DNA from: Phenylobacterium sp. NIBR 498073
GTDB lineage: Bacteria > Pseudomonadota > Alphaproteobacteria > Caulobacterales > Caulobacteraceae
Reading direction: 5' to 3'
NCBI RefSeq assembly: GCF_027286305.1
Contig: NZ_CP114599.1
Coordinates: 1,364,001 to 1,428,000, forward strand
DNA length: 64,000 nt
Both the position numbers and the translations under genes were made by a program. Shown here piece after piece: positions 45,332-51,723 of the stretch. Each line of letters starts with the position of its first letter. The first letter of the stretch is position 1. The notes under the pieces are model-generated. The model had not been told where the DNA came from. It ran no database searches and saw nothing but the letters and a program-made list of their open reading frames with translations.

Positions 45332-46255
45332 TCAATGTACTGCGCCGGCAAACGCCTCGCGATGATGCGCCAAGAACGCTGGATGTGGCCAATGCCGCCG
45401 CTCCGTCGGCATGTGCAGGCCTTCATGCTCCGGTCTGAATAGTCGCCGCAGTTCGGTGGGCACCCGGTTGTGAGCTACTAACAGACGATGGTTCTCGTCG
45501 ATGGAGATCAGATGGCGGTCGAACAGCCAGTGAACTGTCGCTGAAAGCGCGATGCCATTTTGGACGACATCGGGGCCGCCGACCGCCACTGGCTTGATGT
45601 GCGCCGCTTGGACTTCGGCACGACCGCCGCCGTTGATGATCTTTAGGCCCGTCACCGCGCAGCGGTCGTCGTAGGCTCGGCAGACCTCAAGGCGGAAGTT
45701 GGCATCGCGGATTTTCCGGTTCACCAGCATTTCCTCGATGCGTCGTTCCGCAGTTTCGGCGACGCCGTAGTCCGTAGGCAACGGAGGAAATTCGGCCGTG
45801 GGAAAGTCGAGACCGAGACGAATGGCGTTCTCTGGAGCCAGCGTCTCACTCAACCCGGCTAGCACGATAGCGTTGAAGTCCTCCGGGAGGATGGCGCGCA
45901 TCGACTTGCCTTGTAGCGCCTGCCCGACGCGATTTGGGTCGGGAATTTCGCGCAGCGACGCCTCGGCGTAGCGTCCGTTCCTCACGAGGGGTACGGGCGT
46001 CGGGAATTCAAGGTAGTCGGCCACGTAGGCGTAGTAGTGGCCTGCACGATCAATGTCGGGTTGAACGCCGACTACGCGCGCCGTCGCAACATAGGCCCGT
46101 CGGCCACCATTGCGTTGGGGTTCGCGAAACAACACCCAGTCGCCGACCGCGTTGCGTGCAGCCTCGAGGTAGTTGCTCCTAGCGGGAAAGTGGTAGCGGT
46201 GGGTGATGTCGTCATCGTACCCCGATCCGGGTTTAACATCGAAAACGGCTTTCAC
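45332..46255 (-). CDS. HNH endonuclease-domain protein
   Basis: A 307-residue protein with a C-terminal HNH nuclease (about residues 205-265): the cluster YDDRCAVTGLK, then EVQAAHIKPVAVGG with the metal-site His, and NGIALSATVHWLFDRHLISI, typical of the HNH_2 group found in restriction-like enzymes. The N-terminal part (residues 1-150: DWVLFREPQRNGGRRAYVATARVVGV) resembles a small beta-rich DNA or modified-base reader. No methyltransferase is nearby. Its ATG overlaps the stop of the upstream gene by ATGA, so the two are coupled. Composition is less G+C-rich than flanking core genes. Confidence 0.85.
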   Translation of the reverse strand: MKAVFDVKPGSGYDDDITHRYHFPARSNYLEAARNAVGDWVLFREPQRNGGRRAYVATARVVGVQPDIDRAGHYYAYVADYLEFPTPVPLVRNGRYAEASLREIPDPNRVGQALQGKSMRAILPEDFNAIVLAGLSETLAPENAIRLGLDFPTAEFPPLPTDYGVAETAERRIEEMLVNRKIRDANFRLEVCRAYDDRCAVTGLKIINGGGRAEVQAAHIKPVAVGGPDVVQNGIALSATVHWLFDRHLISIDENHRLLVAHNRVPTELRRLFRPEHEGLHMPTERRHWPHPAFLAHHREAFAGAVH

Positions 46256-46890
46256 GAACGCACTCCATCTTGCATCGCAAAGTAGAGCTTAGTTGCGCCC
46301 GGAGTGAAGGGCTCTGCCCCCACTGCATGCACCGCAAAGATTCGGTACTTGCCCTCCTCGCAGCCGACGAAACGCTCGCCGTCGATGGCCGCCTTGGCGG
46401 CGTCGAAGGTGTCGAACAGGCAGTGGGCGTTGACCGGGAGTTGGTCGGCCATGGCGTTGCAGGAGAGCGGCGAGCACTCGATGACGTCGCCGTAGGCGAT
46501 GACGTCGTAGCCGAGCAGGTGCTTTTCGGCGGGCGGGACCGGATGGGTGGGGGCTAGCTCGTCCGTCGGGTAGGGGCGCCAGCCTTCGTCGGGCAGGTGC
46601 TGGGTGTTCCACGCGAGTTCGAGCGGGAAGGCCTCGTAGTAGTAGAGGCGCGGGTCGGTCGGCAGGGCGAGGTCCTCGGCGGCGATGAGGTCGAAGATCG
46701 CCTGCGGGCTGTCGAACAGATCCATCCCGTTATGCCGCCAGTAGCGCGTGTAGTCGGCGAAGGGCTTGGCGAAGCAGCCGCTGACCGAGGCGATCTCGTG
46801 CACGTGCGGGGCGGTGATCCAGGTCGGGCGCGGCTGGGCGGCCTTGAGCATGTAGCCGGCGGGGATCAGGAGCGGGTTGCGGTCGGACAT
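46252..46890 (-). CDS. Hypothetical protein coupled to the HNH endonuclease
   Basis: A 212-residue soluble protein that I cannot assign. It is rich in aromatic, Pro and acidic residues and has several cysteines (GCFAKPF, ECSPLSCNAM, VGCEEGKYRIFAVHAVG) but no motif I know. I place the start at the ATG at 46890 (MSDRNPLLIPAGYML), since the preceding codons are poorly biased. It shares four bases with the HNH gene that follows. Such overlap suggests that the two products work in fixed ratio, for example as nuclease and partner or inhibitor; that is only an inference. Confidence 0.7.
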   Translation of the reverse strand: MSDRNPLLIPAGYMLKAAQPRPTWITAPHVHEIASVSGCFAKPFADYTRYWRHNGMDLFDSPQAIFDLIAAEDLALPTDPRLYYYEAFPLELAWNTQHLPDEGWRPYPTDELAPTHPVPPAEKHLLGYDVIAYGDVIECSPLSCNAMADQLPVNAHCLFDTFDAAKAAIDGERFVGCEEGKYRIFAVHAVGAEPFTPGATKLYFAMQDGVRS

Positions 46891-46918
46891 GGCTCGGGCT
46901 TCATTGCACGTTCGAGCC

Positions 46919-47230
46919 ATGGTTGAGCGAATGAAACCCAGAGTCACGGTCTGTCTGCGTCCCGACGGGACTTTCAAGATGCTGATGAACGAGGCCGGGC
47001 GCGACCTGCTGGTTCGAGAGCTGCAGAGTCTGAACCGGGAGTGGGACCACTTCCATCTCGACGGCTATGACGAGCCGGAGTTGCCGACCGACGTGCCGCT
47101 GTCGGCGGTGGCCTATCATGAAGACGATCAGGTTCTTCGGCACGGCAAGGTGCTGCTGCGGCCGGACGACTGGGACCGGCAGTACTATCCGCACGTGATG
47201 GCGGAGGACGCGGCGGGCGGCGAGGGCTGA
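46919..47230 (+). CDS. Small hypothetical protein, possibly Imm32-like
   Basis: A 103-residue acidic protein. The pattern FKMLMNEAGRDLLVRELQSLN followed by DHFHLDG and later acidic residues recalls the layout of immunity protein 32 (Imm32), a small family often adjacent to polymorphic toxins. That comparison is from memory and weak. No toxin partner is visible. It is divergent from the HNH unit with only 28 bp between start codons, so both may share a regulator. Confidence 0.55.
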   Translation: MVERMKPRVTVCLRPDGTFKMLMNEAGRDLLVRELQSLNREWDHFHLDGYDEPELPTDVPLSAVAYHEDDQVLRHGKVLLRPDDWDRQYYPHVMAEDAAGGEG

Positions 47231-47255
47231 GGCGTGCCGGCGCGATCTGGTGGGC

Positions 47256-47283
47256 CCCGGTCTTCGGCTTCGCCGAAACCGGG
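47256..47283. repeat. REP-like extragenic palindrome
   Basis: An inverted repeat with arms CCCGGT-c-TTCGGC and GCCGAA-ACCGGG, one bulged base, loop of three, followed by ATGACG. It is related in form to the palindrome at 40627. Confidence 0.55.
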
Positions 47284-47372
47284 ATGACGCCTTACATGTT
47301 CCCATTTTGTTCTTGCGTTTCGGCGCGGCTGTGAGACACTGAAGCCTTCTCATTTGCTGTCGTGGGGGCTTG

Positions 47373-48131
47373 ATGCCTTCGTCATTGCCGGGGCCTGGGC
47401 GGGCCGGGGGTCGGGCGCCTGTGCGGTATTCGTCGGAGCTGGGGCGCGAGATCTGCGCGCGGGTGGCGGCGGGGGAGAGTCAGCATGCTCTGGCTCGGGA
47501 GCCGGGGATGCCGTCGCGGCGGACGTTCCGCGACTGGGCGCTGCGCGATCCTGAGTTCGGGGCGGCGTTCGAGGCCGCCAAGCAGGAGGGACGGCGGCGG
47601 CAGATCGCGGCCGACCGGGAGGCGGACCTGGCGCCGGGGAGCGGCAAGCTCTGGCGGCGGATGATGGCCCAGGCCTCGCCGAAGCGGCGGCGCGGGGGCA
47701 GCGTCTCGATCCTGACCCCGGAGCTGGCCGAGGAGATTTGTCTGAGGATCGCCGGCGGCGAGAGCGTGCTGGCGCTGTCGGCCGATCCGGACATGCCCTG
47801 CGCCGGCTCGATCTATGGCTGGGCGCGGCGCGAGGACTGGTTCCGCGAGATGTACGTGCGCGCCAAGGAGATCGCCGCCGACGTTCATTTCGACCTGGCC
47901 TACGAGGTGGCGATGGAGGCGACCGAGGACACCGTGCGCGGCGACCGGCTGCGGGTGCAGGTGCTGCGCTGGCGGCTGGCCCTGATCGAGCCGAAGAAAT
48001 ACGGCGTGCGGCGGATGCTGGGGCCGGCGGCGGAGGGCGAGCGCGACGGGGAGAGCGGGCCGCAGCCGTTCGGGATCGAGCTGGTGAACTTCGTGCCGGG
48101 GCCGGGCGGCGGCTGGCGGGAGTTGGAGTAG
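47373..48131 (+). CDS. Terminase small subunit-like DNA-binding protein with duplicated HTH
   Basis: A 252-residue basic protein with two copies of a helix-turn-helix unit of about 55 residues (roughly 18-72 and 113-168). Each contains a helix like ELxxEICxRxAxGES, an AL helix, a PGMPS/PDMPC turn and a Trp helix (FRDWALRDPEF; IYGWARREDWF). This is the pattern of phage terminase small subunits of the Sf6 type, which recognise packaging sites. No large subunit, portal or other phage gene is nearby, so it is a cargo relic or a host-adapted regulator. GGGGG precedes the ATG. Confidence 0.7.
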   Translation: MPSSLPGPGRAGGRAPVRYSSELGREICARVAAGESQHALAREPGMPSRRTFRDWALRDPEFGAAFEAAKQEGRRRQIAADREADLAPGSGKLWRRMMAQASPKRRRGGSVSILTPELAEEICLRIAGGESVLALSADPDMPCAGSIYGWARREDWFREMYVRAKEIAADVHFDLAYEVAMEATEDTVRGDRLRVQVLRWRLALIEPKKYGVRRMLGPAAEGERDGESGPQPFGIELVNFVPGPGGGWRELE

Positions 48132-48140
48132 CGGCGGCGC

Positions 48141-48348
48141 GGCCCCCCTCACCCTAGCCCTCTCCCCCACGGGGGCGAGGGGACGTTTGGGGGCAGGGTG
48201 CGAACATCTTCTCCTCTCCCCGCTTGAGGGGAGAGGTTGGGTGAGGGGAGGCGGCGCGGAGCGGCGCTCTGCTGGGTCGGCGGCGGCGATGCGGAGGGGC
48301 TGTGGCCCCCCTCACCCTAGCCCTCTCCCCCACGGGGGCGAGGGGACG
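48141..48348. repeat. Exact 45-bp repeats with MITE-like inverted ends
   Basis: Two identical 45-bp copies occupy 48141-48185 and 48304-48348. After each comes GGGGGCAGG and CTCCTCTCCCCGC. The first copy belongs to a larger element whose ends are inverted: CCCCTCACCC at 48145-48154 and GGGTGAGGGG at 48239-48248. The second copy is truncated at its right. They fill the space between the terminase-like gene and the cyclophilin gene. Such G/C-rich elements form strong hairpins in RNA and are often spread as non-autonomous repeats. Confidence 0.85.
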
Positions 48349-48401
48349 GTGCGTTGTGGGGGCAGGCGTCTGCTCCTCTCCCCGCCTTCGCGGCGGGTTC
48401 C

Positions 48402-49007
48402 TTACGCGCGGCGCATGGTGGTGATCGGGACCGGGGGCTTGAGCCACTGGCCGCGCTGGTCCTTGAACTTGGTCTCGCCGTTGGTGGGCAGGGAGAGGAT
48501 CTTTTCGACCACGCCCATGCCCTGGACCACGCGGCCGAAGGCGGCGTAGCCGAGGTTGTCGCCCTTGGCCGCCGGGTTGGCGTCGAGATAGGGCTGGTCG
48601 CCGACGCAGATGAAGAAGTTGCTGGTCGCCGTGCCGGTGGCGAAGCGGCCGAGCGAGATCGTGCCGTTGAGGTGCTTCAGGCCGGTCTTGGTCGTGCTCT
48701 CGTGGGCGATCGGCGGGAACGGGCGGACCTTGGCGTCCGGGGCGCCGACGATGGTGCCGTCCTTGGCTGCGCCCGGCGTGCGGGCGGCGCGGAAGAAGGT
48801 CCCGCCGTCATAGGACCTGGCGTCCACATAGCGCAGGAAGTTGGCGACGGTGAGCGGGGCGCGGCGCGGCTCCAGCTCGACGACGATCACGCCGCGCGGG
48901 GTCTTGATGGCCACCCGCGGCTTGGCGGCGGCGGCCAGCGCGCTCTGCGGGGCGGCGAGGATCAGGCCGCCGGCGGCGATCAGGCGGCGTCGGGTGGGGG
49001 CGTCCAT
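48402..49007 (-). CDS. Exported cyclophilin-type peptidyl-prolyl isomerase
   Basis: A 201-residue protein. A twin-arginine-like or Sec signal (TRRRLIAAGGLILAAPQSALA) precedes a cyclophilin domain: ILDARSYDGGTFFRAARTPG-type entry strand, NGTISLGRFATGTATSNFFICVGD and GYAAFGRVVQGMGVVEKI. It would catalyse cis-trans proline isomerisation during folding in the periplasm. The catalytic Arg/Phe region FFRAAR is present. The ATG at 49007 starts the signal peptide. It follows the small cytochrome gene by 53 bp. Confidence 0.9.
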   Translation of the reverse strand: MDAPTRRRLIAAGGLILAAPQSALAAAAKPRVAIKTPRGVIVVELEPRRAPLTVANFLRYVDARSYDGGTFFRAARTPGAAKDGTIVGAPDAKVRPFPPIAHESTTKTGLKHLNGTISLGRFATGTATSNFFICVGDQPYLDANPAAKGDNLGYAAFGRVVQGMGVVEKILSLPTNGETKFKDQRGQWLKPPVPITTMRRA

Positions 49008-49060
49008 CTTGGGCTCCTCGGCGGCGGGGGCGTTCGGCTTAGCAGGGATCGGGGGGCGGT

Positions 49061-49504
49061 TCAGCCCTTCGGGCGGCCGCGGCGTGCGGCTTCGCGCAGC
49101 GGGCCGCGGCCGTCGGTCCCGTGCCAGATCTGCATCTGCACGCCGTCCGCGTCGGTCGCATAGCGGAACTGGCCGCGGGTGAGGTCGGGCGTGCCGAGGA
49201 TCTCCGCGCCCTCGCCGCCGAGCCCGTGGCAGGACGCGCAATGGGCCTGGTAGAGCGGCACGGCGCGGACGATGGCGGCCTGGTCGCGCGGGGCGCCGGC
49301 CAGGGCCAGGACGTATTCGGTGAGGTCGGCGATCTCCGAGGGGGCGAGCTCGCCGGTGTCGCCGAAGGCCGGCATGGCGGCGGTCTGCGGCCAGGCGGTG
49401 AGGCGGGCGGTCTCGGAGGTTCGGGGGGTCTGCTGCAGGGCGGCGGCGCCGAGGCCCAGGGCGGCGACCAGGCCGGCGCAGAGGAAGGCGGGTACGCGGG
49501 ACAT
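49061..49504 (-). CDS. Clipped FixP/CcoP-like c-type cytochrome
   Basis: A 147-residue exported protein with one haem motif, C89-A-S-C92-H93. Residues 44-70 (MPAFGDTGELAPSEIADLTEYVLALAG) look like the C-terminal helix, with Met ligand, of the first haem domain of FixP/CcoP. Residues 80-135 look like the start of the second haem domain. The first CXXCH and the second domain's MPAW helix are both missing. So the gene seems to be a middle slice of a di-haem subunit behind a new signal peptide. Whether the product still binds haem with Met44 as ligand is open. No cbb3 oxidase genes are nearby. Confidence 0.7.
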   Translation of the reverse strand: MSRVPAFLCAGLVAALGLGAAALQQTPRTSETARLTAWPQTAAMPAFGDTGELAPSEIADLTEYVLALAGAPRDQAAIVRAVPLYQAHCASCHGLGGEGAEILGTPDLTRGQFRYATDADGVQMQIWHGTDGRGPLREAARRGRPKG

Positions 49505-49579
49505 CGGCGCACTCTAGGGCCGGCGGGGGGCGGGCGCCTAGACGGGCGTCAAACTCTCGCGCCGGCGGACGGGGGCTGC

Positions 49580-50164
49580 TCAGCGCGGGGCCAGGGCGCC
49601 GGCGAAGTCGATCACGCACATGGCGCCATAGGCCGCGTGCGGGCCGCAGGCGACGCCGGCCAGGCTGTAGCCGGCCCCGAAGATGGTCTTGCGGTGGCCG
49701 CGGCCGGGGACGCGGCTGTCGACGATCAGCTGGACCACCACCTCGCGGGCCTCGGCGTAGCCGTAGGAGATGGCCTCGGCGCTGAGGCCGGCCCAGACGC
49801 CCTCGGTCTTGAGCCGCGCGGCCAGGCCGCCGGCGGCCGCGCCGTGGCCTTCGGTCCCGCGGCGGGCCTGGGCGCGGACATGGGCGCCGGCCGCGGCCTG
49901 CAGCCCGGCATGGGCGCGCAGCGGCGGCAGCGGCCGCTGGGCCAGCAGGAAGCCGATCGCCTCGTCGACCACGCGCGGGTCCTCGTCGCGCAGCGCCCAG
50001 CCGCCCGAATCCAGGGCTTGCGACAGCTCGTCGGCGTACCGGGCGGGATTGGCGCGGGCGTAGTTGAGCTCGGCCAGCACCTGCGCCTCCAGCCCGCGGG
50101 CCTGGGCGGGGAGCGGCAGGGCGAGCGCGGCGAGCAGCACGGCGAGGCGCGCGCGAAGGGACAT
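49580..50164 (-). CDS. CAP-domain (SCP/PR-1) secreted protein
   Basis: A 194-residue exported protein. Signal peptide MSLRARLAVLLAALALPLPAQA, then the CAP domain: LAELNYARANPARYAD, AGLQAAAGAHVRAQAR, the GHG and PGRGHRKTIFGAGYSLAG region and a C-terminal CVIDFAG. Bacterial CAP proteins are secreted, often calcium-binding and of unknown role in the envelope. The start at 50164 is chosen for the signal peptide; an upstream in-frame ATG at 50209 lacks one. Confidence 0.82.
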   Translation of the reverse strand: MSLRARLAVLLAALALPLPAQARGLEAQVLAELNYARANPARYADELSQALDSGGWALRDEDPRVVDEAIGFLLAQRPLPPLRAHAGLQAAAGAHVRAQARRGTEGHGAAAGGLAARLKTEGVWAGLSAEAISYGYAEAREVVVQLIVDSRVPGRGHRKTIFGAGYSLAGVACGPHAAYGAMCVIDFAGALAPR

Positions 50165-50259
50165 CGTGACCACGCACGAACTCCAGCTAGTCAGACGTCC
50201 CCCGGCCAAGCTCTAGCGGGGTTCGCGCCGGCCGCGCCCTGCGGCAAAGCGCGCCGGCT

Positions 50260-50949
50260 CTAGAAGCCGACGAACACCGTGGCCTCGTCCACCGACCTGC
50301 GTTCGGAGACCACGGCGTTGGCCGGGAAGCTCTCGTCGGGCCAGCCGAGGGCGACCGCCTTCATGATCACCTGGTCGTCGGCGATGCCGGCGTGCTCGCG
50401 CACCACCGGCGACTGCATGATGCCCTGGCTGTTGATCACCGCGCCGAGGCCGCGCGACCAGGCGGCGTTGACGAGGGCCGTGGTCACCGCCCCGCAGTCG
50501 AACGGGGTGTCGTCGCTGCCGGCCAGCACCCGGTCGTAGGTGACGATGACGCAGACCGGGGCGTCGAACTGGCGGAAGCCGCGCAGCACCCAGTCCTGGC
50601 GCATCTCCTTGTCCTCGCGGGCGATGCCCATGGCCGCGAACAGCTGCTTGGCGACCCCGACCTGGCGATCGCGGTGCGAGCCGGCGAAGGCCTCGCCGGT
50701 GCGGAACTCGCGCGAGTGCGGGATGCCGGCCAGGTTGCGTTCGGTGTTGCCGGCGCGGATCCTGTCCAGCGGCTCGCCGGTGAGGACGTAGAAGTTCCAC
50801 GGCTGGGTGTTCATCGACGAGGGCGCGCGCATGGCCAGGCCGATGATCTCCTCGATCAGCGCGCGCGGGACCGGATCGGGCTTGTAGCCGCGGATGCTGC
50901 GGCGGCCGAGGATGACGTCGTCGAACTGCATGATGGGGCCCAGATTCAT
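50260..50949 (-). CDS. Nitroreductase-family flavoprotein
   Basis: A 229-residue FMN oxidoreductase of the nitroreductase fold. Key regions: VILGRRSIRGYKPDPVP at the N-terminus (FMN phosphate Arg), MRAPSSMNTQPWNFYVLTGE (flavin contact), GAVTTALVNAAWSRGLGAV and the late KAVALGWPDESFPAN. The family reduces nitroaromatics, quinones or enones with NAD(P)H. The ATG at 50931 is an alternative start six codons later. It stands alone, with no adjacent regulator. Confidence 0.88.
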   Translation of the reverse strand: MNLGPIMQFDDVILGRRSIRGYKPDPVPRALIEEIIGLAMRAPSSMNTQPWNFYVLTGEPLDRIRAGNTERNLAGIPHSREFRTGEAFAGSHRDRQVGVAKQLFAAMGIAREDKEMRQDWVLRGFRQFDAPVCVIVTYDRVLAGSDDTPFDCGAVTTALVNAAWSRGLGAVINSQGIMQSPVVREHAGIADDQVIMKAVALGWPDESFPANAVVSERRSVDEATVFVGF

Positions 50950-51040
50950 TGGCGCAGGCGCAGAGAACTGCCAGCATTCCGCAGCGAAAGCCAATGGGGC
51001 TGTGTTCGCGCGCCGCGCGGCGAGCCGACGGCGCGGGCCG

Positions 51041-51214
51041 CTAGTCGATGATGTCGACGACGGCCCCGACGGCGCCTCCGATGGCCGCGCCCTTGCCGGC
51101 GTTGCCCGACAGGCTGCCAATCCCCGCCCCGACGGCGGCGCCGGTGGCGGTGGCGCAGGCGGCGAGCATCACGCTGAGGGCGATCGCCGCGAAGGTGGAG
51201 CCGAGCCTGTTCAT
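51041..51214 (-). CDS. Small glycine-zipper lipoprotein
   Basis: A 57-residue protein. A lipoprotein signal ends in the lipobox LAAC (Cys20), followed by a glycine/alanine-zipper helix (TGAAVGAGIGSLSGNAGKGAA). Such small outer-membrane lipoproteins resemble OsmB and SlyB-type glycine-zipper proteins, which insert into or brace the membrane. It lies 9 bp after the end of the next upstream gene on the same strand, so the two are probably co-transcribed. Confidence 0.8.
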   Translation of the reverse strand: MNRLGSTFAAIALSVMLAACATATGAAVGAGIGSLSGNAGKGAAIGGAVGAVVDIID

Positions 51215-51223
51215 GTCGGGGTC

Positions 51224-51595
51224 CTACTTGGCCGGAGGAAATTGCGGTTTGGCGATCTCGCGCCAGACCACGGAAAGGATGGGCTTGTTCAACTGGGTCG
51301 GGTTGGCGCGGTACCAGCCGTCGACCACGCGGACGGCTTCTTCCAGATCGGTGTGCTTGAGGCCGCGTTGGGCGGTCCGCGAGAACGTCTGTTCGGAGCC
51401 TGGCAAGTTCTTGGCGTCCCATGCGGCGCCGACGGAGATCATGTTCGAGACGCCCGCGAGATAGGCCCGTTGCTGCTCGATCGAGGAGCGCTTCCAGTCG
51501 TTGCCGTCTGCGAGGTGGGTGAGGATCGGCTGGGCCGCGGCGGGCCAGGCCGCCAGCAGCGCGACGGCGACAAAGAGCGGCGAGCGGCGGCGCAT
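51224..51595 (-). CDS. Small periplasmic hypothetical protein
   Basis: A 123-residue exported protein with a clear signal peptide (MRRRSPLFVAVALLAAWPAAAQ) and a helical mature part (WKRSSIEQQRAYLAGVSNMI, LKHTDLEEAVRVVDGWYRANP). No family recognised. The mature form recalls small Rap1a-like immunity or chaperone proteins, but without the cysteines that would support this. It precedes the glycine-zipper lipoprotein by 9 bp. Confidence 0.75.
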   Translation of the reverse strand: MRRRSPLFVAVALLAAWPAAAQPILTHLADGNDWKRSSIEQQRAYLAGVSNMISVGAAWDAKNLPGSEQTFSRTAQRGLKHTDLEEAVRVVDGWYRANPTQLNKPILSVVWREIAKPQFPPAK

Positions 51596-51723
51596 ACGCA
51601 GGTCCTTCCTTCGTGCGAGAGCTCCTGCGCGGCAGCTGTACGACGGCGTCGCCGGAAGGTGGATCGGGCGAAACCCGCAATGCGGGGCGCGGGCGGGCCT
51701 GACGCCCTGGGCGAGCGCTGCGC

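Noticed and set aside
43331..48401. Possibility that the accessory patch is an intact prophage or integrative element
   Set aside because: No integrase, tRNA target, capsid, portal or large terminase; only a terminase-small-like protein is present.
48402..50177. 591-codon open frame covering cyclophilin, cytochrome and CAP genes
   Set aside because: Only its last 201 codons (from 49007) are real; upstream it is out of frame with two recognisable proteins on the same strand.
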